Assembly (NCBI RefSeq): GCF_963082655.1
Contig: NC_081554.1
Span: 96,602,245 to 96,666,244 of the forward strand
DNA from: Stomoxys calcitrans
Lineage: Eukaryota > Arthropoda > Insecta > Diptera > Muscidae
Direction of reading: 5' to 3'
Length of the DNA stretch: 64,000 nucleotides
Shown: positions 11,638-23,045 of the stretch, one piece after another
Layout: the number at the start of each line of letters is the position of its first letter
Numbering within the stretch: the stretch's first letter is position 1
The notes under the pieces: model-generated
Told to the model about the DNA's origin: nothing
The model's input: only the letters and a program-made list of their open reading frames with translations
The model's database searches: none
Position numbers and translations under genes: made by a program

Positions 11638-13163
11638 TTTTAAACCCACCACCAAAGGATGGGGGTATATTCATTTTGTGTTTCCGCTTGCAACACATCG
11701 AAATATCCATTTCCGACCTTATAAAGTATATATTCTTGATCAGCGTAAAAATCTAAGACGATCTAGCCATATCCGTCCGAAACTTTGCACAACTTTTTTG
11801 TCCACAAGCAGGTTAAGTTTGAAGATGGGCTATATCGGACTATATCTTGATATGGCCCCCATATAGACCGATCCGCCGATTTAAGGTCTTAGGCCCATAA
11901 AAACCCCATTCATCATCCGATTTTGCTGAAATTTGGGGCAGTGAGTTGTGTTAGGTCCTTCAACATCCTTCTCAATTTGGCCCAGAACGGTTCAGATTTG
12001 TATAAAGCTGTCATATAGACCGATCTCTCGATTTAAGGTCTTGGGCCCATAAAAGGCGCAATTATTGCCCGATGTCGCCAAAATTTGGGACAGTGAGTTA
12101 AGTTAGGCCCCACGACATCTTTCTGCAATATGGCACAGATCGGTCCAGATTTGGATATATCTGCCGTATGGACCGATCTCTCGATTTAAGGTCTTGATCT
12201 CATACAAGGCGAATTTATTATCCGATATCGCGGAAATTTGGGACAGTGAGTTAAGTTAGGCCCCCCGACATCTTCCTGCACTATGGCACAGATCGGTCCA
12301 GATTTGGTTATTGGTTATATCTGCCGTTTAGACCGATCTCTCGATTTAAGGTCTTGGTCTTATACAAGGCGCATTTATTGTCCGATTTCGCCAAAATTTG
12401 GGACAGTGAGTTATGTTAGGCCCTTCGACATCCTTCTTCAATTTGGCCCAGATCGATCCAGATTTGGATATAGCTGCCATATAGACCGATCCCTCGAGAT
12501 AATGTTTTGGGCCCATAAAAGGCGCATTTGTTGGCCAATTTCGCCGAAATTTGGGACAGTGAGTTGCGTTAGGCCCTTCAACAACTTTCTGCAATTTGTC
12601 TCAGATCGGTTCAGATTTGGATATAACTGCCATATAAACCGAACTCTCCACTTAAGGTTTTGGACTCATTCAAGGCGCATTTATTGTCCGATTTCGCCGA
12701 AATTTGGTCCAGGGAGTAGTGTAAGGCCCTTCGACAGCCCTCCTCAATTTGACCCAGATCGATTCAGATTTGGATATAGCTGCCATATAGACCAATCTCT
12801 CGATTTAAAGTCTTGGCCCCATAAAAAACACATTTATAATCCGATTGCGCTGAAATTTGACACAGTGAACTCTGTTAGGCTTTTCGACAACCATGTCATA
12901 TATGGTTCAGATCGGTCTATATTTGGATGTGGCTACCAAAAAGACCCATGTTTTGTTCTACAAAATTGAACAGTGACTTGTACTTATTAGACCTCTCAAT
13001 ATGCTTGTCGAATTTGGTCGAAATCGGACCATATTTCGATAAAGCTGCTATGGGGGCATAAATTATAAATTTTTCACCGGATTATGACGAAAGGTGGTTT
13101 ACATATATACCCGAGGTGGTGGTATATATGTCCCGGCCGAACTTAACGCCTTTTTACTTGTTT
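11638..13163 (+). mobile_element. DINE-1-like element, subfamily B, with 153-bp core repeats
   Basis: The 5' part has a 'cccaccaccaaaggatgggg' start, a 'cattttgtg...cgcttgcaacacatcg' segment, then 'ttccgacc', 'tataaagtatata', 'ttcttgatcagcg' and 'gatctagccatatccgtccg', the order known from Drosophila DINE-1/INE-1. The core is about eight diverged tandem units. The 3' end has 'tatacccgaggtggtgg', a CGGCCGAA block and the 'tttttacttgttttt' terminus. A 228-codon frame (12283-12969) arises because the unit is 153 bp, exactly 51 codons. It is repeat-derived and not a gene. Confidence 0.85.
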
Positions 13164-13304
13164 TTAAATCGCTGACTACGACAAATACTTCAAATTTTCT
13201 AGCCAAAGCGTATTTGAAATAAAGGATTGCAAATAACACCTGTCGGTGTAGAAATGCGAAAGAGATAATGGATGTGTTTGTGTCATATCCTACGCCGATA
13301 GCGC

Positions 13305-13497
13305 GATGTTATAGCGAGAAATGTCCTAGACTGGAAAGCGCAAAGACAGCGAAGAAGGCCCAAGAAACACATGGATCTGCTTGGCTAACAGGGAGTTGGA
13401 GTCAACCCATATACTCGTATCGTGGAATCAAGCCAAGGCTTTGACCAACGATAGAGTTACATGGAAAGAGCTTGTGGATGCCCCATGTTTAAGCTGA
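13305..13497 (+). pseudogene. RTE-like LINE C-terminal relic
   Basis: Two frames joined by a shift give ARNVLDWKAQRQRRRPK, then LANRELESTHILVSWN and NDRVTWKELVDAPCLS followed by TGA at 13495-13497. This basic RRRPK and W-rich ending is typical of endonuclease-RT (RTE-like) LINE products. A polyadenylation-like AATAAA follows at about 13550. Confidence 0.6.
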
Positions 13498-13559
13498 ACA
13501 TTTTACTATTGTTCATATTTGTTTGTAATATTCATGGCATATTCCAATTGTAAATAAAG

Positions 13560-15530
13560 GACATATATATATAAAGTTTCGTCCAAAATAGTTTTTATTG
13601 TCATCAGTTATCTTAAAAATTTTACAGCTAGTTCAAAATGTGAACACTTTTCGTATGGCATTAATTTTTTATTTGTTGTCGATAATAAACACAATAAATA
13701 GTTTTTCCTTAAACACAACATTCACAAAATTCCAACATTTCTTAAAAAATTAAATAAAAACATTGCCTAGCGTTGTGAGATGTTCGTAACGCTCTTTAGC
13801 TGCAACGCTTCTACACGCTCTAAGGAAATTGTGAATAGAAAATAATTTTCATTTAAATGAATGAAGAGAACGAATCTTTCTGAAAATGAAAATATTCTGC
13901 TGGAGACCGAATCCATATACGAGTATGGCACATATACCCATAAACATGTCTGTTTTACCATGTTACACACACATATGTACATATGCGCACACAGAGTTAT
14001 GTACAGACTACAGTTCGTAAGTAAAATTAGAACACTTTTGCCAAACAAGGCAAAACGGACGAATGACCAACCACACGACCGACATCAAATACACCTACCA
14101 CCATAGCTCAATTAACCCAATTAATGGGTGACTATGAATGAAAAGGACTAACAGGAAACACTGCAAGTCAGTGGCGCCCTATGAAAGACCACTGTAGTGT
14201 CAAATGATGAGAGAGAGAGGGGGCAGCGGAAGAGTTCAAGCTAACGGCGAAGAAAAATGTTAATTACATTTTTGAAGCGCCCGAACAGCTGATTTGCGAA
14301 ATGCTTTAAACGTTTAAACAAGATGCTCCAAACTGCTGACGCTGCTATGTAGCAGTAGCAGCAGCAGTTATAGTTACTAGATAAGGAGGAATGGCCTTCT
14401 GGTGAAGGTTTGCAAATGGACGTTGACTGAAGCAGCGAATGATAAGAGAGCAAGCAGCCATCATTGCTGGACATTGGCAGAAAATGGAGGTAAATGAAAA
14501 ATTCATGCACAACGCTAAGGCTGTTCAGGGGAGGGGGGGGGGGGGGGGGGGGGTAATAGGGAGACAGCAATGTGAAATTTTAATGTTTGTGCTTTAATGA
14601 CCTTGAACATTATGCCCCAAAAAAACGCAGCAGGAAGCGTTGAAAATGAAAAATACAGACACTATAAGATAGCCGAAAACACAATGACTATGAAAATTTG
14701 GAAAATTAAAGATATGAACCAACGCGATAGTGGAAGGAAAAAACGACAAGAGGTGGCCATGGGGCTACAAATCTTCACTAAAGACCATATAAAAATTTAA
14801 AGTACAAAGTATTATTGTCTATGCTAGAATAGCTAGGTGGGTGAGCAACGAATTTGAACTTTAGTAAAAACAGAAGTATGTCCATTGGTGGACAAAATTG
14901 TATATTCCAATAAAGATCTAGGAACAAGAAAAGTGAGTTATATCAAAAATATTAAAAACTTAAACACAATCATTGGCAAACAACCATGACACGGTATAGC
15001 TGTGAACATCACACAGGCTTGCACTTTGAGGTCCGATCTGTGTGGGGCTCATATCTGTCACGAGAAGCTTGGCTGCGATTTACCTGGCGCTTCCACAGGT
15101 TGAGGAGAGTGGAATCCTCTATACGGACAATCAACGGTATCGAGCGGAGGGTCTCAGTGGGAGGCCGGACATAAATTCTAAATACCTATGATACTCGACA
15201 AGGCGAATGATTGGCGCCTTTAAATAAGCAATGGACACCATGTTCCCGCGGCGATCGGTTGCTTGGACCAGGACCAGCTTGCTCACCTACAGGAGCATGA
15301 ACATTAGTGAGGGGATATCTATATGATATATGGTGCTCTCCAATTCTGTGGACTCTTGTCTTATACACATTCACAATAGCGTATGGAAATCGTTAGTGTT
15401 TATACCCTGGGTCATGAATTGGCTATAAACTGCAAATATTAGACCTCAATACAACTACACATACATACATGCACTTAGTGGGATAAAAGAATGGTTTGGT
15501 TGTGAATCACTGCCGCTCTAAGCGAGCAAA
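13560..15530. other. Low-repeat stretch with no recognised gene
   Basis: This is mostly AT-rich, with a GA-rich piece at 14205-14235 and a poly-G tract. The 14980-15400 part is GC-richer and looks like a transposon UTR but matches nothing recognised. No coding call is made. Confidence 0.4.
14533..14553 (+). repeat. Poly-G tract of 21 bases
   Basis: An uninterrupted run of 21 G follows a shorter GGGG at 14528-14531. Such tracts are rare in AT-rich fly DNA and can form G-quadruplexes. Length is prone to sequencing error. Confidence 0.9.
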
Positions 15531-15786
15531 TGCAAATGCAAATTTTGCCCATGAACATTCCACTAAGGAACAGGCGCAAAACTTCTCACATATCAATGAG
15601 TGCAATCGGATACAAGTTTTAAGCTCAATGATAACGGGCCTCCTTTTTATAGCCGAATCCAAACGGCGTACCGCAGTGCGACACCTCTTTGGAGAGAAGT
15701 TTTACATGGCATAGTACCAAACAAATTTCGCCAGCATTAGGAGGGGAAAACCCCCACTGAAAATTTTTTTCTGATGGTCTCGCCAG
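15531..15786 (-). mobile_element. tRNA-derived SINE (family 1), head-truncated
   Basis: On + this reads the tail first: 'gcccatgaacattccacta', 'cttctcacatatcaatgag', 'gggcctcctttttatagcc', 'gcgacacctcttt', ending at 'gatggtctcgccag'. The B box and A box are missing, as in 5'-truncated SINE copies. Confidence 0.85.
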
Positions 15787-16055
15787 ATGATCTCCATTCT
15801 AAGCGAACAAATCTTTAAATCTTTGATTAACCACAAGCTTTGACTGATATCCCAATGAAAGCGGTTTCCACATCATCTGAGCTTTAATTTCACTCACTTA
15901 CACTCACAGTCACTTACAGAGCCACCTACAATATTCTTACTAAAGGGCGATTAATTGGCTATTATCTTTTTGGTAACACTGGTTTAAATTACGCACGCAC
16001 TAGTTCGAGTTTTGTTTCACTGTCAAACATCTTCAGTTTGGTCTATAATTTAACC

Positions 16056-16713
16056 ATGAATCGTCTTACAAACGAACAACGCTTGCTAATTATTGAATTT
16101 TATTATCAAAATGCGTGCTCTGTTAAGAAAATTCATCGCGCGCTTCTTCTTCTTATTCAGCGACGATTCCCATTTCTGGCTCAATGGGTACGTAAATAAG
16201 AAGAGTTGTCGATTTTGGAATGAAGATCTGCCAGAGGCATTGCAAGAGCAACCAATGCATCCAGAAAAAGTCACAGTTTGGTGCGGTTTATGGGCTGGTG
16301 GCATCATTGGACCGTACTTCTTCAAAGATGATTCGTATCGTAACGTAAAAGCGCTGCCGTGAGTTGAAATCCAACTTTGTGTTGTCCAAAATGCAAGAGC
16401 TTGTCTTGAATTATATGTGATTTCAATAAGAAGGTGCCACATGCCACACAGCACGCGTAACAGTGGACTTATTGAGAGGCGAGTTCGAAGAACATTTTAT
16501 TTTACGTTCGGGACCGGTCAATTGCTCGCCTAGGTCGTCCGATTTAAAGCCTTTCGACTATTTTTTGACGCATTGGAAGACAATATTGAAGCATTGATTC
16601 GTGAGATACCGGCCGAAATGTTGGAAAGAGTTTGCCAAAAATGGACTAAGCTGATGGACCATTTGAGGCACAGTCACGGTCAACATTTGCATGAAATAAT
16701 CTTCGAACACTAA
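16056..16713 (+). pseudogene. Mariner-type transposase, internally deleted
   Basis: It starts MNRLTNEQRLLIIEFYYQNA, then a large deletion joins the N-terminus directly to FSDDSHFWLNGYVNK, a catalytic-core block. VTVWCGLWAGGIIGPYFF follows. After about 16350 the frame is broken; pieces equivalent to HTARVTVDLLRGEF, SGPVN, and a C-terminal EIPAEMLERVCQKW...LHEIIFEH end at a TAA (16711-16713). Loss of the DNA-binding half and several frameshifts make it non-functional. Confidence 0.8.
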
Positions 16714-16783
16714 ATTATATGAACCGTACTATCAATTCAAATAAAGATTTCATGCAATTATCTGGATTTTATGCGTTTGTTAT

Positions 16784-17774
16784 ACCCACCTCCAAAGGAT
16801 GAGGGAATATTCATTTTGTCATTCCGTTTGCAACACATCGAAAAATCCATTTCCGACCCTATAAAGTATATATATTCTTGATCAGCGTAAAAATCTAAGA
16901 CGATCTAGCCATGTCCGTCCGATCGTCTGTCTGTCCGTCTGCCTGTTGAAATCATGCTACAGTCTTTAAAACTATAGATATTGGGCTGAAACTTTACACA
17001 GATTCTTTTTTTGTCCATAAGCAGGTTAAGTTCGAAGATGGGCTATATCGGACTATATCTTGATATAGTCCCCATATAGACCGATTCGCCGATTTAGGGT
17101 CTTGGGCCATTAAAGCCACATTTATTATCTGATTTCGCTGAAATTTGGATTAGTGAGTTATGTTAAGCCCTTCAACATCCTTCTTCAATTTGGCTCAGAT
17201 CGGTCCAGATTTAGATATAGCTGCCATACAGACCGATCCGCCGATTTAGGGTCTTAGGCCCATAAAAGCCACATTTATTGTCCGATTTTGCTGAAATTTG
17301 GGATAGTGAGTTTTGTTAGGCCCTTCGATATCTTTCTTCAATATGCCATATATACCGATCTTTCGATTTAAGGTTTTGGGCCCATAAAAGGCGCATTTAT
17401 TGCTCTTTATCGCCAAAATTTTGGGACAGTGAGTTGTGTTAGGCTCTTCGACAATTTTCTGCAACTTGGCCCAAATCGATGCAGGTTTGGATATAGCTGC
17501 CATATAGTCCGATATCTCGATTTAAAGTCTTGGCCACATAAAAGCGCATTTATAATCCGATTTCACCGAAATTTGACACAGTGACTTATGTTAGGCTTTT
17601 TGACATCCGTGTCGTATATGGTCCAGATCGGTTTATTTTTAGCTATAGCTACTAAATAGCTGCTATGGGACACAAGGTATGCATTTTCAACGGATTTTGA
17701 CGAAATGTGTTTTATAATTATACCCGAGGTGGTGGGTATCCAAAGTTTGGCCCGACCGAACTTAACGAACTTAA
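16784..17774 (+). mobile_element. DINE-1-like element, subfamily B
   Basis: It starts 'atacccacctccaaaggatg', has the 'tttccgaccctataaagtat', 'cttgatcagcg' and 'gatctagccatgtccgtccg' blocks and a 'gtctgtctgtccgtctgcc' track, then five or six core units with 'atagctgccata'. It ends with 'tacccgaggtggtggg' and 'cccgaccgaactta'. It is inserted in the 3' UTR of the mariner relic. Confidence 0.85.
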
Positions 17775-17896
17775 CTTTTTTTTGAAAAACTTTCCTATAG
17801 CTCTTAAAGCGTCACCCTTTAGTATTAGGTAAGTTTATGACACACACCACACAGCTACCTATTTGTAGGAATGCTGCAAAACTATCACTCTAGACA

Positions 17897-18151
17897 ATGT
17901 TAGACAAAATACAACGCGAGCGAATCATCAACCAAAACCTGAGACGAGATATTTGCAAGTTGCAAAGAGTGAATTTGATAAGACAATATGATTTCGATAA
18001 CCAAGACGATGCCAATATGAGCCGACGACGAAATTATCCGTCATACGACGTAAACGCTCCACCTCAAGAAGAAAAGCCAATAATAGAGAATTATTTGGAA
18101 ATGGTAGGTGAAAATCAGCTCGCGAGAGAAGGAATTTATCGTCTTAACTAA
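17897..18151 (+). CDS. Unrecognised 84-residue ORF
   Basis: ATG to TAA, 84 codons, charged (start MLDKIQRERIINQNLRRDIC) with a central MSRRRNYPSYDVNAPPQEEK segment. Codon use and the absence of low-complexity DNA make it look more coding-like than most frames here, but no family is recognised. It lies directly before a Jockey-like RT relic, and a second ATG at 18167 again encodes MSRRR, hinting at a duplicated start segment. It could be a fragment of a mobile-element ORF, a host gene relic, or chance. Confidence 0.25.
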   Translation: MLDKIQRERIINQNLRRDICKLQRVNLIRQYDFDNQDDANMSRRRNYPSYDVNAPPQEEKPIIENYLEMVGENQLAREGIYRLN

Positions 18152-18195
18152 CTAACGTCAAATCCTATGAGTCGACGTCGTTTTTCATACCAGAT

Positions 18196-18890
18196 AGGCA
18201 CAAAACAGAGTATTGCCGACGACACTGCAATTCTTACGACTGCCAATACTGAAACTGAAGCTACAAATAAACTTCAAGCAGCTCTGTCAAATATTTTATT
18301 TTGGATAAGCAAATGGAGAATGAATCTAAACGAAAATAAGTCAATCCACATACTGTTCACAAACAAGGAGCCTCGTTATTTACCATTGTATCTGAATGGT
18401 AAAGCAATACCATTCGCTACCCCAGCCCAATATTTGGGAATGACCCTAGACAAAAAAATGAAATGGAAAGTGCGCGTGAAGAAATAAAATAAGGAAAAAA
18501 AAATAAAATTACCCGAGTTGTACTGGATGCTAGTTGACAATAGATTATCGATTCAAAATGAACTTATTTTGCATAATCAAATGATCAAACCAATATGGAC
18601 CTAAGGAATAAAGCTTTGGGGTTGCGCTGCCAAGAATGAAGTAGAAAAGATCCAAAAAACTCAATTTTTAATACTTCGTACCATAGCTAATGCACCTTTG
18701 TACATACGAAACACCGACCTACACAGAAATTTAGGAGTGAGGGCAATCTCGGAAGAAATATCCATCCACGCCCTGAAACATGCGAACAAACTACAGAATC
18801 ACGTTAACTCTGACTTAAACCAGTCACCAGAAGACTCCAAAGAACTATACCAATGGATCTAGTCCCTTAAGAGGCCATAAATCCGAGGAG
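18196..18890 (+). pseudogene. Jockey-like LINE reverse transcriptase, C-terminal relic
   Basis: ADDTAIL (the last two Asp of the RT active site, normally YADD/FADD) begins the recognisable part, followed by WRMNLNENKSIHILFTN, LNGKAIPF and YLGMTLDKKMKWK, the usual thumb region of Jockey-clade RTs. After a stop at 18484, further frames give LIKPIWT, LWGCAAKNEVEKIQ and RTIANAPLYIRN. The RT N-terminal half is absent. Several stops show decay. Confidence 0.8.
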
Positions 18891-19009
18891 AAACTAGGAT
18901 GTAGTTACTTAACTTTTTCCACAACATGAATTCGAACTAGGCTAAATTTACTAGTTTATATCACATATCTATACTATATTTTAAAATTCCTAGATGAGTG
19001 TTATTAAAA

Positions 19010-20300
19010 TTATTAAAACAAAAAAAAAACCTTAAATTTGCATTCTGCAACATTACCATTGGAAAGTTTGACATTTTCAAGCATAGTCATACTCAAAATG
19101 TTCTGACGTACGACCTTCATTTGTGTTGGTTACAGTGATTTGAAAAAATGTGTCAAAAAATGGAATTATCTCGTAAACATTTTCGTGCGAACATTTTCAC
19201 ATCTTTCAACGTAGAGTATCACGACAAAAGTGCATTGATGAACCCAAATCTCTGTATGGGAATGACGCACCATTCTATGGCACTATAAAAACTGGTATCC
19301 CTAGTAAAAAAGTTGAAAATTTGGGACAAATTTGAGATGAAATTTTATCTTATTTTATCTCATTTTATATTATTCGATATAATTTAATCCAATTATATCT
19401 TATAGCAGATATAATTGGATCTGACCGTTTCATTTTTTTTTTTACTCGGTTTAATGAATTCAGTTGTGACCGATGCACGGCTCCAAGTCGAATTCCGTGA
19501 AGGTCGTCCAAAAACGACCAATGTACCAGAAAACGTTGATGCCGAGCCTGAACTTATAATGCAAGATCGCAATGTGACATACCGTGAGAATGAAGTATCC
19601 TTTGACATTTCTTCCACCACTAAACATATGATATATCAAGAACATTTTGCAGTAAAAAAAAAAATTTTTTTCTTTGTTGGATTCCGCACAATTTGGCGAA
19701 AAAAGGCTCGTGACGATCAGTGCAAAGAAATGTTGAGAAAGTACGATGGCGGTGCTTAAAAATGCGTTTATAAGATCATCACAATCGGTGAATCGTAGAT
19801 CTATGCCCGAAACAAAAGAACAATCGATCGTGTGGGCCTTCGAAGCTGAGCCAAATCCGACGAAAGTTGTTCGTGGAAGAAGCACTTCCAAGAAAATGAC
19901 CTCCTGTTTCTTCGGCAAAACTGGTCATGTGGCAACTGTTCCGCTTGAGCAACGTAGGACGGTCAATTCTGAGTGGTACATCACAATTTAATTGCGTGAA
20001 GTCTTGGGAAAAACGAATAAAAGAAGACGAATCATTGTTCACCATGACAATGCAAGCTCTGACACATCGTTACAAACCAGCGCCTTTTTGACTGGCCAAA
20101 ACGTCGAATTAATGGGTCATCATTGACATAGCATCCATTGACTTCTTTTATTCACGCACATTAAGATTTTTATCTTGCGGTCAAAGATTTTAGTCGCCAG
20201 AAAATGCTGTTCAGGCTATCATTGGCCACTTTTGAAGTTTTTAGTTCTCTTGTAAAGTAACAAAAAATGGGTGTTAAACCCTTTTTATATTAAGCCATCG
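19010..20300 (+). mobile_element. Mariner relic with AT-rich insertion
   Basis: The mariner-type 5' UTR (about 19030-19159) leads to a decayed transposase frame. Between about 19302 and 19446 the coding sequence is interrupted by AT-rich DNA not found in mariner genes. The C-terminal part is fragmentary by 20235. Clear terminal repeats were not identified. Confidence 0.7.
19160..20235 (+). pseudogene. Mariner transposase, multiply broken
   Basis: MELSRKHFRANIF (HTH N-terminus), APFYGTIK, then after an insertion FREGRPKTTNVPENVDA and NVTYRENEVSFDISST (second HTH/linker), then in other frames ETKEQSIVWAF, PNPTKVVRGRSTSK, CFFGKTGHVATVPLEQRRTV and RRIIVHHDNASSDTS; HHDNASS carries the second catalytic Asp. 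The third Asp region (PNDFF) is replaced by frameshifted sequence. The protein is dead. Confidence 0.8.
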
Positions 20301-20454
20301 ATATGTATTTCTACTCTAAATCAGCCTTTTTAATTTGCGATGTAAAACGGAATTGAGAAAATAATTTTGTATGAAATAGCACTGAAAGAACAAAATTCAG
20401 TTATTTGTAGTACAGTTATAGTTATATAAAGCATATCTTTTTGGATGTCACTTT

Positions 20455-20625
20455 ATAAAGCAGATATAATTATATCTGTTCCTATATCCAATTATATCTA
20501 TTACCAGGTACAATTATATATAACATCAGATATAATTATATATAGTTGGATATAGCAGACCTCTTTGGATCTGATTAGATCCAATTTTTTCTGATATCAG
20601 ATATCTTTCTATCTGACTATATGAT
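20455..20625. repeat. AGATATAATTATATCT-type palindromic AT repeat
   Basis: The perfect 16-bp palindrome AGATATAATTATATCT at about 20462 is followed by several diverged copies (CAATTATATCTATT, CAGATATAATTATATATA). A related cluster lies at 19340-19425 inside the mariner relic. It may be a decayed palindromic MITE into which the adjacent DINE inserted. Confidence 0.5.
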
Positions 20626-22589
20626 TTTTTATACACTCCACCATAAGATGGGGGGTATACTAATTTCGTCATTCTGTTTGTAACTACTCGAAATTTTCGT
20701 CTGAGACCCCATAAAGTATATATATTCTTGATCGTCGTGACATTTTATGTCGATCTAGCCATGTCCGTCCGTCTGTCCGTCCGTCTGTCCGTCCGTCCGT
20801 CCGTCTGTCTGTCGAAAGCACGCTAACTTCCGAAGGAGTAAAGCTAGCCGCTTGAAATTTTACACAAATACTTCTTATTAGTGTAGGTCGGTTGGTATTG
20901 TAAATGGGCCATATCGGTTCATGTTTTGATATAGCTGCCATATAAACCGATCTTGGGTCTTGACTTCTTGAGCCTCTAAAGTGCGCAATTCTTATCCGAT
21001 TGGGATGAAATTTTGCACGACGTGTTTTGTTATTATAACCAACAACTGTGCCAAGTATGGTTCAAATCGGTTCATAACCTGATATAGCTGCCATATAAAC
21101 CGATCTTGGGTCTTGACTTCTTGAGCCTCTAAAGTGCGCAATTCTTATCCGATTGGGATGAAATTTTGCACGACGTGTTTTGTTATTATAACCAACAACT
21201 GTGCCAAGTATGGTTCAAATCGGTTCATAACCTGATATAGCTGCCATATAAACCGATCTTGGGTCTTGACTTCTTGAGCCTCTAGAGTGCGCAATTCTTA
21301 TCCGATTGGCATGAAATTTTGCACGACGTGTTTTGTCATAATATCCAACAACTGTGCCAAGTATGGTTCAAATCGGTCCATAACCTGATATAGCTGCCAT
21401 ATAAACCGATCTTGGGTCTTGACTTTTTGAGCGTCTAGCGTGCGCAATTCTTATCCGAATGGAATGGAATTTCGCACGACGTGTTTTGTTATGATACCCA
21501 ACAACTGTACCAAGTATGGTTTAAATCGGTCCATAACCTGATATAGCTGCCATATAAACCGATCTTGGGTCTTGACTTCTTGAGCCTCTAGAGGGCACAA
21601 TTCTTATCCGATTTTAATGAATTTTTGCACGAAGTATTTCGTTATGATGTCCAACAACTGTGCCAAGTATGGTTTAAATCGGTCCATAACCTGATATAGC
21701 TGCCATATAAACCGATCTTGGGTCTTGACTTTTTGAGCGTCTAGCGTGCGCAATTCTTATCCGAATGGAATGGAATTTCGCACGACGTGTTTTGTTATGA
21801 TACCCAACAACTGTACCAAGTATGGTTTAAATCGGTCCATAACCTGATATAGCTGCCATATAAACCGATCTTGGGTCTTGACTTCTTGAGCCTCTAGAGG
21901 GCACAATTCTTATCCGATTTTAATGAATTTTTGCACGAAGTATTTCGTTATGATGTCCAACAACTGTGCCAAGTATGGTTTAAATCGGTCCATAACCTGA
22001 TATAGCTGTCATATAAACTGATCTGGGGATTTGACTTCTTGAGCTTTAAAAGGGCGCAATTCCTATCCGATTTGGCTGAAATTTTGCATGACGTATTTTA
22101 TTTTTACTTTCAACAACTGTGTCAAATAAGGTTCAAATCGGTTCATAACCTGATATAGCTGCCATATAAACCGATCTGGGATCTTGACTTCTTGACCCCT
22201 AGAGGTCGCAATTATTATCCGATATGCCTGAAATTTTTTACGACGGATCCTCTCATGACCATAAACAAACGTGTTTATTATGGTCTGAATCGGTCTATAG
22301 CCCGATACAGATCCTATATAAATCGTTCTCTCTATTTTACTTCGTGAGCCCCAATGGGCCCAATTCTTATACGAATTGGCTGAAATTTTACACAGGTCTC
22401 CAACATATAATTTTATTGTGGTCCGAACCGGACCATATCTTGATATCGTTTTAATAGCAGAGCAACTCTTTTCTTATATCCTTTTTTGCCTAAGAAGAGA
22501 TGCCGGGAAAAGAACTCGACAAATTCGATCCATGGTGGAGGGAATATAAGATTCGGCCCGGCCGAACTTAGCACGCTTTTACTTGTTTT
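20626..22589 (+). mobile_element. DINE-1-like element, subfamily A, long tandem core
   Basis: The 5' end 'tatacactccaccataaga' with an inverted partner 'ccatggtggagg' near the 3' end gives the subterminal inverted repeat expected of Helentrons. 'ataaagtatatatattcttg' and 'gatctagccatgtccgtccg' follow. The core has monomer landmarks 'atagctgcca' at 20931, 21084, 21237, 21390, 21543, 21696, 21849, 22002 and 22155: exactly 153 bp each time. The 3' end is 'ttcggcccggccgaa', then 'gcttttacttgtttt'. Two dimers of 306 bp (about 21412-21717 and 21718-22023) look nearly identical, so amplification is recent. Confidence 0.9.
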
Positions 22590-22639
22590 GTAATCGGGTT
22601 GTTCTTATCGGAACAGGATAAGAATTCCCAAGAATATAC

Positions 22640-22900
22640 ATACAGAGAAATTTGTTAGCAAAAAAATGTTAGCTATGACAACAACAAATCTGCTGAAAAT
22701 GGGACAGCAGTAATGTTGGTTTCAAATGATGACAAGTCAAAAGTAGCCACAAAATGTCATAAGCACCTTAAAATGCGGCTTTTGTATCTTATCTTTTAAC
22801 TTTGGGGGTAGGCAGCGAACATTTTTTATACAGCATCTTAATTCTAGGGGTTTGCCCCTGTTCCTAAGTGGAATGTTCATGGGCAAAGTTAGCGTTTGCA
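22640..22900 (+). mobile_element. MITE fragment plus SINE tail fragment
   Basis: 22645-22740 has 'cagagaaatttgttagcaaa' and 'aatctgctgaaaatggga', ends of the CAG-rich MITE family. 22846-22895 matches the last 45 bases of SINE family 1 ('cccctgttcctaagtggaat'). Both are partial. Confidence 0.5.
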
Positions 22901-23045
22901 ATTCTAGCGATATACAGTGTAAATTTTTTAAACAGTTTCCTCCAAGTTGATAATTTTTGTTTTTACATTTTAATACAACAGACAAGAGACGACTAAAATT
23001 GCCAGAAATTTATATGAATATATGTACATCAAATGCTTCAATTTA

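Larger units (their letters stand above)
15943..17819 (+). mobile_element. Mariner-type transposon relic carrying a DINE
   Basis: The ends are AAGGGCGATTAATTGG (left) and the reverse complement of AAGGGTGACGC (right), flanked by TA at 15941-15942 and 17820-17821, the Tc1/mariner target duplication. The transposase pseudogene (16056-16713) is followed by a 3' UTR that is split at about 16784 by a DINE; the remaining UTR and right end resume at about 17775. The autonomous form must therefore be older than the DINE insertion. Confidence 0.8.

Noticed and set aside
12283..12969. 228-codon + frame, the longest in the window
   Set aside because: It is the DINE tandem core read in frame: the 153-bp unit is 51 codons, so an open frame repeats itself. 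The same peptide pattern appears on the other strand of other DINE copies (17246-17503, 23338-23655).
20641..22589. CRISPR array
   Set aside because: Repeats are direct and evenly spaced but are 153-bp full monomers without unique spacers, in a fly genome.
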